From the NCBI GenBank assembly GCA_918797485.1, contig CAKKNE010000002.1, forward strand, positions 5,794,501 through 5,858,500: a DNA stretch of 64,000 bases. The letters run 5' to 3'. The position numbers and the translations under genes are program-made. The notes beneath the pieces are model-generated. The model was not told the DNA's origin. It made no database searches and saw only the letters and a list, made by a program, of their open reading frames with translations. Shown one piece after another: positions 36,732 to 48,700 of this stretch (position 1 is its first letter; each line of letters opens with the position of its first letter). Source of the DNA: Pelagomonas calceolata (lineage: Eukaryota; Sar; Pelagophyceae; Pelagomonadales; Pelagomonadaceae).

Positions 36732-39347
36732 CTAGAGCTCGTCGCCGCACTCGTCGAGGACGAGGTCGTTCGCCGCGACGCACCGCGTGCGGCCCGACTG
36801 CGGCGGCGGCTCGTCCGCGGGCGGCGGCGGCGCCGCCGCGGCTTCGTCCTCGGCGGCGCCGTCGTCGATGACGAGGTCCTCGGCGCCGAAGAACGTCCGT
36901 CGCATTCGTGTTTGCGTCGGTGCGGGCTCGGCGGCGCCGTCGCCGCCCCAGGCGGCCGACGGCGACGCCGCGGGCGCGGGCGCGGCGGGCGCCGGCGCCG
37001 GCGCAGACGCTGGCGCGGCGCCCCCTTCGGCGGCCGGCTCCTTCAAACCTAATGCAGCTAACCGCTCCTCGAACGCGCGCGTCATCGTTTTTTTGAGTTC
37101 ATTTTTGGTCTTCTGCGCCTCCTTGAGCTCCTTGTACTTGTCGTAGCATTCCCGTTTGCTCCGTCCGACGATGCCGCTGATCTGCCGCCACCGCTGCTGC
37201 TTCTCGACGGTCGACGGCACTTCTTTGCAGGCCTTCTTCAGTTTCGTGACGTCCTCTTTGGTCCACGGCTTTGTGTCTTTCTTCGGTCGGGCGGTCTTGG
37301 GCCGGGCGGTCTTTGGCCTAGCTCCATTAGCTATCGACTGCATTTGATCTTTGCTCATGGTGCTGCGGGGCAGCGTGGCGAGGCTCCTTTGGCACATCTT
37401 CGTGTGGGGATGATCGGTGCCGTACGCGCGCGTCCATATCGGAAGAACGCGTTCTAGGAGCTCACGCTTCTTGGACATATCACCGAGGGCGCCGTGAGCG
37501 ACGCCGAGATTGAACAGCGTGATGGCCACTTGCGCGTGGTCGCGGCCGTACGCCCGCTCCTGGATCGCGAGCGCGCGTTCCAGCACGTCTCGCTTCTTCG
37601 CGTGGTCGCCCAAGTCGCCGTACGCGTTCCCGAGGTTTCCCAGCACAGCGGCCACTTGCGGGTGGTCGCGGCCGTACGCCCGCTCGAAGATCGCGAGCGC
37701 CCGCTCCTGCATGTCTTGCTGCTTCGCGGGGTCGTCCAAGTCGCCGTACACGATCCCGAGGTTCCCCAGCGTGGTGGCCACTTTCGTGTGGTCGCGGCCG
37801 TACGCCCGCTCCTCTATCGCGAGCACGCGCTCCAGCATGTCGCGCTGCTTAGCGTAGTCGCCTAAGGCGCCGTACGCGTTCCCAAGGTTCCCCAGCGTGG
37901 TGGCCACTTTCGTGTGGTCGCGGCCGTACGCCCGCTCCTCGATCGCGAGCGCGCGCTCCTGCATGTCGCGCTGCTTAGCGTAGTCGCCTAAGACGCCGTA
38001 CGCGCTCCCGAGGTTCATCAGCGTGCTGGCCACTTTCGTGTGGTCGCGGCCGCACGCCCGCTCCTCGATCGCGAGCGCCCGCTCATACATGCCTCGTGCC
38101 TTGGCGTGGTCGCCTAAATCACCATGAATGTTCCCGAGGTTCGTCAGCACGACGGCCACTTGCGTGCTGTCGCTACCGTACTCGCGCTCGTAGATTGAGA
38201 GCGCGCGTTCGTAGGCGTCGCGTGCCTTGGCGTAGTCGCCGGGGCCATTGTAGGCGCCCCCAAGCTCAAACAGCGCCTCACCCGCCTCCTCGCTCTCCCC
38301 ACCAAACGCGAGCATCTTCTTCACTAAGATTGCTTCCCGGACCTTCACGACGCCCGCGTACTCTGAGATCGACGTGAGCAATTCACAGAGCCCGTCGAGC
38401 AAATTCGCGTCCGCGTCGGACCCGAGCACGTGGTCCACCAACTCATCCACATCGTTCGCCTCGTCGACGGGCAGCTTGCACAGCATCTCGAGCCGCTGCG
38501 CGACGGCATCTGAATTGCCCAAGAAAAACGACCGAAAGTACTCGTAGACCGTGTGGCTCCGGTGCAGCGCTTCCGACTCTTTGATCGGCATGAGATGAAT
38601 TTGCAGCTCGCACATGTGCGACACGTTCTCAACTTTCACGGCGACGTTCATCAAAATATCCTGATAGCCGTTGAAGAGCGGCGGCGCGAACCGGTTCTTC
38701 GTTCGCACGATATCAACGCGGTCATCCGCTTCGAGCGACGCGTAGAGCTGCACGATGGCGTCCTCTGTCTGACAGAGCGCGGCGCCACGCGTAATATCAA
38801 AAAGCCAGCTGTAGCACGGCGCCGTCTTGTCCTTGTACTCGTCTCGCGCCTTGGCGCCGGCGCGGTCGCGGCCCTTCAGCGGCGCGAACATCAGCTTTAC
38901 ACCGCTTTCAGGGCACGCGGCCGTCATAATCTCCTCGAACTGCACGCGCGCCAGCGCGGCGACATCGTACAGCGCGTCGAGCGACGCGGCCGGCTCGCCG
39001 TCGAGCCCGTACTGCCGACACTCGTCTCCTAAATTCTTGCCCACCCACGGGATCTTCTTCACATCGCCCCTGATGTGCTCGCGCGCGATCTCGTCGATCT
39101 GCTCCCGCGCTGCCTTAAACGCCTTTAGGTTGTGAAACATGCACTTCCGCGGGTCGAGCGCGCGTTCGTCGTGCTCCTTGGCGTAGGCCTCTATCGTGGG
39201 CCACGGCACCGTGCGCGTTCCGTCCGGGCCCTCGGTCGCGGCCGCATCGAAGGCTCGCTTCGCCTTGTCGTCGAAGAGGACGCCGACCTCGCTTTTTAGT
39301 TTTACTTCGGTGAGCGGTTTCTTGTCGGTCGACACGTTTGAGCCCAT
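36732..39347 (-). CDS. RelA/SpoT-like domain, TPR array and SANT domain protein
   Basis: The 871-residue protein starts MGSNVS, a good N-myristoylation site. Residues 120-290 resemble a RelA/SpoT-type nucleotidyltransferase fold: RDEYKDKTAPCYSWLFDITRGAALCQ, VDIVRTKNRFAPPLFNGYQDILMNVAV, MCELQIHLMPI, SHTVYEYFRSF. This is the pattern of a Lys/Arg-Asn-Arg loop, Gly-Tyr and Glu-Gln-x-His. Residues 355-650 carry about seven kinesin-light-chain-type TPRs of 42 residues (YERALAIEERAYGRDHTKVA). A basic linker with PKTARPKTARPK leads to a SANT/Myb domain (about 690-745, PWTKEDVTKLKKACKEVPS, RWRQISGIVGRSKRECYDKYKEL). The tail is Ala/Pro-rich and acidic. I know of no characterised protein with this set. 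Whether it makes (p)ppGpp-like products cannot be told. Confidence 0.78.
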   Translation of the reverse strand: MGSNVSTDKKPLTEVKLKSEVGVLFDDKAKRAFDAAATEGPDGTRTVPWPTIEAYAKEHDERALDPRKCMFHNLKAFKAAREQIDEIAREHIRGDVKKIPWVGKNLGDECRQYGLDGEPAASLDALYDVAALARVQFEEIMTAACPESGVKLMFAPLKGRDRAGAKARDEYKDKTAPCYSWLFDITRGAALCQTEDAIVQLYASLEADDRVDIVRTKNRFAPPLFNGYQDILMNVAVKVENVSHMCELQIHLMPIKESEALHRSHTVYEYFRSFFLGNSDAVAQRLEMLCKLPVDEANDVDELVDHVLGSDADANLLDGLCELLTSISEYAGVVKVREAILVKKMLAFGGESEEAGEALFELGGAYNGPGDYAKARDAYERALSIYEREYGSDSTQVAVVLTNLGNIHGDLGDHAKARGMYERALAIEERACGRDHTKVASTLMNLGSAYGVLGDYAKQRDMQERALAIEERAYGRDHTKVATTLGNLGNAYGALGDYAKQRDMLERVLAIEERAYGRDHTKVATTLGNLGIVYGDLDDPAKQQDMQERALAIFERAYGRDHPQVAAVLGNLGNAYGDLGDHAKKRDVLERALAIQERAYGRDHAQVAITLFNLGVAHGALGDMSKKRELLERVLPIWTRAYGTDHPHTKMCQRSLATLPRSTMSKDQMQSIANGARPKTARPKTARPKKDTKPWTKEDVTKLKKACKEVPSTVEKQQRWRQISGIVGRSKRECYDKYKELKEAQKTKNELKKTMTRAFEERLAALGLKEPAAEGGAAPASAPAPAPAAPAPAASPSAAWGGDGAAEPAPTQTRMRRTFFGAEDLVIDDGAAEDEAAAAPPPPADEPPPQSGRTRCVAANDLVLDECGDEL
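37410..38250 (-). repeat. Tandem 126-bp repeats within the TPR gene
   Basis: Six to seven units of 126 bp (42 codons) repeat with high DNA identity. CGGCCGTACGCCCGCTCCT recurs on the + strand at each period between about 37540 and 38070. The similarity suggests recent expansion or homogenisation. Confidence 0.85.
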
Positions 39348-39732
39348 GCTTCACGAGGCTGCCGCACTGCGTTGCAATCGAGGGTCGTTAACGAATTGTT
39401 GGGCAGCGCTCCGGCTCTCGCGTCTCTGCTGGGCAGCGCGTGCCAGTGCGCTGCATCGATGGCGCTCGGATCCTAGTGCCTCTCTCGTCCGGGTATAAAG
39501 CCGCTACAGATCGATCCCCACCTAGAGCTCCGAACACTACCCAACGACCGCTAGGCGGATTTCCGAGGGGGGGCATAGCCAGGCAAAGCTGAGAGAGGGC
39601 CGCTGCGCAAAGGCCAAAACGCCGGCACCATGGGTAGGAGACGCGGCCGCCGGCGGGCAATGAAAGCGCAGTGATCGCAACGAAAGCACATAGCTGCCCC
39701 GGCGACGAGTGATCGAAACCGAAGCACATAGC
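39348..39732. promoter_or_regulatory. Leader region of the giant gene with a duplicated 24-mer
   Basis: GTGATCGCAACGAAAGCACA plus TAGC at 39671-39694 recurs as GTGATCGAAACCGAAGCACA plus TAGC at 39709-39732, ending immediately before the ATG at 39733. TATAAAG lies at about 39495 and may serve the minus-strand TPR gene. No promoter palindrome is seen. Confidence 0.45.
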
Positions 39733-42700
39733 ATGAGGCAGCTGTGGGCAGCAGCCCTTGTCGCGACGGCGGCGGCCTTCGAGCTCGCGAGCTTCACCTA
39801 TTCCGCGGGCGAGGGCCTCATCACGCTGACCTTCGACGAGGCCGTGCAGTCGCGGACGCTCAACGCCAGCGGCATCGTGCTTATGTCGAACGCGACGGCG
39901 GAGCGCGCGCCCATGCAGCGGTTTAGGTTAAGGGGCGCGCACCCGACGCTGGGCCAGTTCTTGTATACGACGCCCTACAACACGACGGAGACGCTGACGC
40001 TCGTCATGCGCGACGACGATTTACTGGAAGTCCAGGCCTTGTCCGATCTGGCCGTCGACGCGAAGTCGGTCTGGCTCGTCGCGGAAGAAGGTCTAGCAAG
40101 GGCCGTGTCGGACAACGACCGCAGCGCTGCGATTACCAAACCGCTGGAGGTCGATACGTACGTGCCCGATACGTTACAGAGCGAGATGGAGCTGTATACC
40201 ATCGACATGCACGAGGGCTTGATCTGCTTCAAGTTTTTGGAGCCGGTGGATCGGTCCTCGCTGGACCTGTCGGGAGTCATTCTCCAGACGGACGTTAATG
40301 TGTTAGACGTGGACACCGGATATGAGTGTCGCAACGTCGACCAGGACTCGTGCGTGCAGTTGACACTGGTCAATGAGGAGTCGAAATTACTGGACATCCC
40401 CTGCAAGCCCACGAACGTGTCCTCGACGAATAATGACAGCGTCACGACGTGGTCCGTGGTATGCCTCAACACGACGACGGTCGAGGATTCGCTCTGGCTG
40501 AATGTGTCACTAGGTCCAAAAAACTTGAACGCCATCAAGGCGGCCTACCCGCTCGGCTCGCAAGCGCATCTGACGAATCTCGCGTTATCTTCACCCATAG
40601 CCAATGATAGGGGAGGCAACGCGTTCCTGACCATCAGTCTGCGGCCCGAGATGGCGTTAACGCCAGAAAGCTGGATCGGCGACCAGAATCGGCCCATTCT
40701 CGTCTCATTCGCGGTGGACATGGACTCGGGTCAAATTGATTTAACCTTTAACGAGACGGTGAACGCGAACGAACTGGATGTCACTTGTGTCTCATTGCAC
40801 GAGACGCGGGACAACCGGACGGGCGGGTTGTTCCACTACCTAAGGTCGTATGGGCCCCAAGGGGCGCGGACGAAGGGTAGCCTTGTGTCGACTGGTGACG
40901 GTCCCACGCTGATTATACAGATGTCGCGCGAGGATTCGGATGAGATCAAACGCAAGCCGAGACTACTCACGGGCAGAGATACGTCTTTCGTAGCGTTGGA
41001 CTGCGACGAGACGTATCGAGACAACGCCTTCCCCGTGAATTTCGGGATACGACGCTCGCGCGTCGATGCGTTACAGGCCGAGGTCTTTGTCCCGGACACC
41101 ACGCGACCGGTCCTAACGTCCGCATCCCTGGATCTGGACGTCAAAATTCTCACGTTAGAGTTCGACGAGACGGTCAACGCCTCTTCACTCATCGTCGACT
41201 ACCTACAAGTGCAGTCGACCGAACGAGACTTGAGTTACACGGAAAGAGTGCAGTTGGAGTCCTACGTCACGGCCGGCGACATCAGGCACGACCGGATGTC
41301 TAGACGAGGCTCGGGACGAATCAGCCCGGCGGGCTCGAACGTTTCCATTGCTATTGGTGATAGGGACTTTGCCGCGATGAAGCTCGCGACGACTTTCGGG
41401 AGTGACGCGACGTCGACCTTCGTCGCTGCCCTAGGCGGCGCGGTCCTCGACATGAACGGCAACAAGCTCACGGAAGTGCCGCTGTCAAAAGCGGTCGCCG
41501 CGACGAATGGCGTCTTTCGCGACAACCAGCCACCTTCGCTCGCGAGCTTCGCGCTGGATCTGGATTCGGGGGTCTTCGCGTTGCAGTTCGACGAGCCCGT
41601 GACACGAGCGTCACTCGATATGACGAAGTGCACGCTGGCCGCGGCCGACAACGAAGACTCCGAGAGGGTTTTATTTACGAACACGCACGAGTTCCTTGAA
41701 AGTACAGATATCGATGCGCGGCGCGTTCGAAACTTACTCAGGCTGGACTTCGACCCCGTGACGGATGGCATGGGTTCGGAAGTGCTGTATGTCAAACTCA
41801 GTCAAAAGGACCTAAACAACCTAAAAATCGCCGAAACGCTAGCGGTCGACATCCAATCGACGAAGTGGCTCAGCGAATTGGGATGGGTTGCAGATAGTGT
41901 CACCGCGAACCCGTCGCCCTCCGTGACGTACGAGACCGCAAGAAACTTTTCAACGGACGTGACGTCTCCCCTGTTAACGGGCGGCACCGTCGACTTAGAT
42001 GCCGCGATCTTAACGTTGCAGGCGGACGAGCCCGTGCGCGGTGCCAGTGCGAACGCTTCGTACTTCCGTATTAGTTCAAGAGCGGACGGCTCGGGGCACA
42101 CCGTGGACGTCGACGCCGACACTCTACTGTCGCCAGACGCGAAAGATGCGACCTCACTGAATTTCAGACTGGACTGCTTTACACTAGATCAACTAAAGTT
42201 GTGGGGCCCGCACCAGGCCTTCCTGAGCCACCAGCCTTTCCGCTATGAATACGGAGGCGGTCTGACGGACATGTACGGCAACACTCTGGCTGTCGTGAAT
42301 GGTTCTAAAAACACGTCACTCCCAGCTACCGTCGTCGCCGACTTCACGTCCCCTTCGCTCATTGGTTTTGACTTCGGCGCGAACATCACGTTGAGGTTCG
42401 ACGAGCCCGTCGATCCCGTCTCGTTGCGGGACATGGACGAAAGTTGGTACCTCCAGAAACGAGCCGATAGTATGTCGGGCTTCCAGTCCATTAGGATCGC
42501 GTCTCATACGACACCGTCTCGCACCTTAGAAGCCGGCGTCGGGCGCTACGCGATGGCTCTCATCGATGCGGACACGCAGTTCGGCACGCAGCCCGCGGAT
42601 ACGTTCTTGCGACCGGTCGTGGCCGCGGCAGCTTTGGATATCGCCGGGAACCCGCTCGAGAGCATACCTGATGGCTCCGCGTTGCAGCTCGGGCCTCGAG

Positions 42701-45700
42701 TGTTATCTTTTGAGCTCGACATGGATGCGGGAGTTTTAGTGTTACAGTTCTCGGAGCCCATTGACACGACGACGTTCGACGCGTCCAAATTTGGTTTACA
42801 AGCTCAAAGCTCAGTATTAGCGCTGACGGAGACGTTATCGCTGAGCGCGGGAACGTCGATCGAACATCGCACGGGGCCCTGCGAGCCTTCAGCCAAATTA
42901 ACTTTGACGGAAGATGATGTCGAAGATCTGCGATTCATGACCGCGTTAACACGAGGCACCGGTCAAACGTACCTCACGGCACTAGCAGATGCCGCGGTCG
43001 ACAAAGATGTCGCCCCATACCTCGAAGCCAATGCTCTCATCCAAATACCCACGTCGAAAGGACTAGTCGCCGCCAACGTCTACCCCGACGAAACGCAGCC
43101 CAAGTTCATGAATTGTGAATTAGATATGGACTCGAACCTACTCACGCTAAAATTCGACGAGCCGGTGCGAGCGTTGTCCTTCGATCCTGCAAGGGTGGAA
43201 TTGCGGGATGCGCATGCGACGGAGAACAAGACGGAGTTCGTTGTGTTATCATCCGGCTCGACATCGTCCACAGATGCTTATCATTTACGGGTCGAGCTAG
43301 GAGAAAGGGATGTGTTCGCGATCAAGTCGCGGCCGCCGTTAGGACAGACTCGCAATTCAACCTACTGTGGCGTGCGATCGGGCACGGTGCTGGACTGCGG
43401 CGCTGGTACGACAGAAGAAGGCAACAGGAACGTCGCTGGAACAAGGCAAGCAATGAAAGTATTGCCTGACGTGACGCCGCCGGACTTGAAGAAGTTCGAC
43501 ATGGACTTGGATGCGAACGCCTTGGTCTTGACCTTCGACGAGCCCGTCAATGTGTCCTCCATCGATCCGACGGTAAGAGACGTGTACCTCCACGCGGGAC
43601 CCGAAGAAGATGATGCGTATGTGACGCTGGGGTGTTCCAAGATCGAGCCGTCGACACTCACCTGGAACGCGACGGTGTCCATACTCTTATGTCAACGGGA
43701 CTTCAACGCGATATTTGCGACGCCCGCGCTCTGCCGCCGGACGGACTCGTGCTACATGTCCCATGTTTTTGGTTTGGCTGCTGACAGTGCGAAGCCGCCG
43801 AACGAAGCCCGAGCACGCTCACTAGACTACGCTTTACAAGCCTCAGCTATATTGCCAGATGTCACACCCCCAATTGTGACGTCCTTTGGTCTGGATATGG
43901 ACCAGGGCCTACTCAGTTTCGAGTTTGATGAAGTGGTCCACTTGCCCTCCTTCGACGTGTCGACGATCACGCTACAATCCGCGCGGTTCAACGACTTCGT
44001 CGGGAGTAGAACGTTATCCGCAGATAACGGCACGGAGTGTTTTTATGAGGAGGTGAACGCGACCTACGCCTCCGTACGGTTAGGCCGAGACGACCTGGAT
44101 GCCGTCAAAGCCTTGGCCGGTGTAGGACTCGCTCTGGACGCGGAAACGACATTTTTGTCGCATGAGGTCGGTCTCGTGCAAGACGTGTCGGGCAACCCAT
44201 CTGATGAACTCCAGTCCTACAAGGGCATGGGGCCCGCCAACAACTTCACACGTGACAGTACACCGCCCAAACTACTCAGTTTACAAAAGATCAGTATGAC
44301 GAAGAAGATACTGTATGCGATCTTCGACGAGCCCGTAGACCATGAGGGATTCAATAGATCCCACTGGTTCTTATCGAGAACGCAGACGGGCGGTCATTAT
44401 TCGTTGGGGGACGATCCTACCGTCGAAGTCATCGATCCTTTCACGGAGGAAGACGGGGGCGTGTTAGCCGACGATAAAGCCCCATACTCGTCGATCCTAG
44501 CGTTGCGGTTGGGCGACGCCTACGACGGCATGCCCGTCGCGGACCAGCCCGTGACCTTCTTGGCGCTGGACGACTGGGCCGTCAGTGACACGGCGCTCAA
44601 GAAGCAGAATCCACTGGTCGGGGACGAGCAGTACGCTTCGATCTATCATCCGGGCACGGGTGGGCGACGAGCGACGATGCTCGGGCCCCAATTGGAGGCC
44701 TTTGCGTTGGATATGAACGCCCTTAGTCTCACTTTACAATTCACGTCGCCTATCCTCGCAAACCATACGTCACTAGATTTATCGAAGTTCACGCTGCAAG
44801 CGGCTTCTGACGCCACAAAGGAGTATGAGACGGGCGTCCCGACCGCTTCCGTGACACTGTCGTCTTCGTCAAAAGCCTATGCTGCTGTTAAATTACCAAG
44901 GACCGAAGCGAAACTCCTCAAATCGCAGTTGCTGGATGCGCCGGAGTATCCCTTGGACTCCGACGGTGACGTCGCGGTGAGGTGCTCATTATCACAGGAC
45001 GACGCCTGGAAGCTCCAACGAGCGTCGCAGTTGCTGGCCAAGCATGCCTCGAAAACATATGCGTCGATCACCTCATCATTGGGTGGGTCGGACTCCGACT
45101 CGTCCCTCGTGGGTGATCCTACGTATCTCGTTTCAGTCCCAACGGATCGGGGCACGTCACTCGACGAGGACGCCTTCCGACGAGATTCTACAAGACCTTC
45201 TTTGACCCAATATGCTTTGGATTTAGATGGTGGTATTCTGGAGCTCGAGTTCGACGAACCGGTCGTGGGCGAGACGATGAACGTCTCGGCCATCACGCTG
45301 AAGACGGCGCAGACGTGGCCGTACGAATCTGTGACACTGTCAGCCAATAGTAGGGTCGTAAAGACGGACCCCGGCGGAAGGTACGACCAGTGCGGCGATA
45401 GTGCGGGAAACAGGTCGAAGGCCTGCGACTACGCGCGTATTTTGCTCCATGCGAATGATTTTGATCGGGTCCGAGCCGCGAGAGCCGGGGAATGGCTCGA
45501 TATAAGTAGAAAGGCCGCCGAGGACGCCTTCGGGAACAACGTGAATGTACTTTCTGAAAGTACATCATTGGGCGTGGGCACGTTCACCAAGGACGCTACC
45601 CCTCCACAATTGACGTCCTTTCTGTTGGACATTGACGGCGACGGCAAATTACATTTGAATTTCAGTGAACCGGTGGACCCGACGTCCTGGGACGTCTCCA

Positions 45701-48700
45701 AAGTTGAATTACGATCCACGTCGGGAGCTACCGATTTGAGTGATGGGAAGGCCTACCAGCTCACCCAGGCTTCGTCGTCGCAGACGGCCGGCGTGACCAC
45801 TTTGGAGTTGCGATTGGGCGGCGACTTAGTCGCGTTGAAGCGCGCCATCGCCGGCGAGGGCATCGGTTCTATTGGTGCCGCACCTTCATCAACCTTTCTG
45901 GCGGCGTCCAGTGGCTACGTGACGGACTTGGCGTTCCCCGGAAACCCGAACGACGCCGCCCCCGTGCAGATGGCGGCGTCGTCGACGGTCAACGACTTGA
46001 CGGGTCCGAGGCTCGCCTCCTTCGAGCTCAACTTGGAGGACGGGACCCTCGAACTGTTCTTCAACGAACCGATCCGCGTCGCCCTATCAGGCACGGCCGA
46101 GTTCAACGCGTCTTCCTTGATATTAAGGTCGGACGATATGGTGGCACCAGTACGATTAACGACGGCAGCGTCCGGTGCGGCCATGGTGTTTGATTGCCAG
46201 GCTCGCGTGAATCTGAGCACGGCGGACAAAAATGCGTTATCAGCAGCGAAGATCGGTGGTGACTACGGCGCACAGTTGCAACATCTCGGCGGGGTCCTGA
46301 AGGACGTGGTCGGAGGCAACGATGCCTTGGTAGGGTGCGGGCCGCCCGGCGGCGTCAAGGGCGACGGCTCGTTCAACTTCGAGAACGGCCGTTCAGGACT
46401 GGGCGAAGCGTCCGCACTCCCGGAGGGGCCCGTGCCCGTGGAACAGATTCTGGATCTGGAGGCGGGGACCCTCAAGATCTCGTTCTTCCACGACGTGCGG
46501 ATGAGCAAGCAAGTGAACGTGACCGCGGTGACCGTCGCCGCCGCCGACGAAGCGGACGCTTTTTCCTATCGCCTGACCGGAGGCACCTATGCCGTAGATG
46601 CGGCGTATGACGGCGCCGGCGAGGCGATTATTACCCTTACTTTATCGAAGGAGGATATCGACGGTATTAAGTTGGCCGATGCCAAACCTGGCATCATGCC
46701 CCTCGCGACGTCTGTCAGTACAACCATCGTCGGCTTAGACTCATCCTTCATCTGGTCGTCGACGGGGAAGCAAAACGTGCCGCGACTACCGGGGGATACG
46801 CTGATCGGCGGCGTGCCTTGTCGAACCATCACGACGGATAGTACGCGACCTACCGTGTCGTCCTACGCTCTGGACATGGATGCTGGCACATTAACACTAC
46901 AGTGGGACGAGCCGGTCCGAGCGTCCGAAAGTGTCGTGACACTCGTGGAAGTGAGAAAATCTGCTTCCGCTTCCCTGGATATCATGACCCTGACCTCGAC
47001 GACAAGGCCCAAGGAGGGCGGCGCATCTTCAAAAGTCACGTTCCTCCTATCGAGGGAGGATCTCGATGAATTGAAGCGGATAGACGGCTTGGCTTCGAAC
47101 CAAAGTACCTCGTACATCTACTTTCCCGCCTTTACGTTCCTCGATAGGAGTGTGGAGGAGAATACCGCTGCAGCAACGATAAGTCAGGTTTCGACGTATG
47201 TGGCCGACACGACCGTACCTAACTTGGACGGCTACACGCTAGATATCGAAGCTAGAACGCTCACCTTACACTTCAACGAACCTGTTATTATATCGAGTTT
47301 CAACGCGTCGTGCATCCAACTCCAGGAAGACCTGAAGAGTACGGATGGGCAGTACCATAGGTTGGTCGATTCCTACGCGGTCGACACGTCGTTGCACGAT
47401 TCGAGTGCGGTGGCAGACCTCGAAATTGCTTTTAGTGATTACGACTACGACACGATCAACGGTCTCAGCCGCCTAGCAAAAGTAGAAAGCGCCGTGAGGA
47501 TGACGATGGACTCCTGCGCGGCATTGGACGTGGCGGGCAACAAGGTCGACCCCATCATCGACCGGGCCGCGCGATCGTCCATAGCCTTTCGGCCCGATGC
47601 GACGAATCCCGAGCTTTTGAGATTTACTATTGATATGGACGAGGGTACTGTTACGATGAACTTTACCGAGCCCGTATTCTACGGGTACGTCGACGCGACG
47701 AAGTTTACCTTACATTCCGCCGATGAAGGTGGTACTTCTGTAACGTTGTCGGAGGCTACTACCCAAAAGACGCTCGATTCATTAAGTTCTTTTTATTACT
47801 ACGATGGTAGAGCAGAGGAAGGTAGGGTCGACTACTACGGCTATGGTGGCGAGTTAACCTTGGTGTTGCACTCCGACGACCTGGACGCCATCAAAGCGTC
47901 AGATATTGCGGTAGATGCGTCGTCCACGTACCTAACGGCGCAAGCGGGCGGCGTCGGCGACATGACCGGAAATACGCTGGATCCTACTTTATTAAGAAAA
48001 CCTTCGGCGTCGTACCTGCCCGACGTGACGCCGCCTACTTTATCTTCCTTTGATCTAGACTTGGATGAGGGTTTGTTGCATATAGAATTTGGGGAGTCAG
48101 TAGACGAGGACACGCTCGACTTGTCCAAAATCCTACTGACGCCGGACGGCTACGCCTGGGAGGTGGGCACGAACAAGGAGAAGGGCACGAATCTCGTGGG
48201 CGGCGCGAAGCGCACGGAGTTCGCCGCGCAAGGTGTTGACGTCGATCGGGGCAATGGGACGTTGAGTGCGCAGGTCTACGTGGACTTGGGCGAAACGAAT
48301 CTCGACGCCTTGAAAGTCGCGGGCGTCGGTGTGGATGGCACAGCTTACCTCTCGGCGGACGAGGGCGCTATCTATGACATGGCGTCCTTACCTCTCGTGC
48401 GTGTCAGTACGGCCGACTTCGAGGGCGGCAACCCCGTGAAAGCTAGACTATTAACAAAGGACGTGACCGGTCCTTCTTTATTAAGAGCTAATTTTGCCGG
48501 AGACGACCTGGTGCTAGACTTCGACGAGCCCGTGGTCGTGTCCGACGCGATACCGCGCTTGGTCTCGATTGTGGATGAGGACGGCGAGGGCGACCCGCTG
48601 GACGCTCTCGTCCCTGTCTCCGGAGCAAGGCGCGGGAGGAACGCCAAGCGACGCGTTATTTTGGATTTGAAGGATAGGTGCTCGGCGGACGAGGTCTGTC

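Noticed and set aside
37410-38250. CRISPR-like or satellite array
   Set aside because: The 126-bp periodicity is coding (42-residue TPRs in one frame) and the units are not spacer-separated.
39709-39732. Start of the giant protein at a GTG 24 bases upstream
   Set aside because: The ATG at 39733 begins a textbook signal peptide directly, and the upstream codons lie in the duplicated leader.
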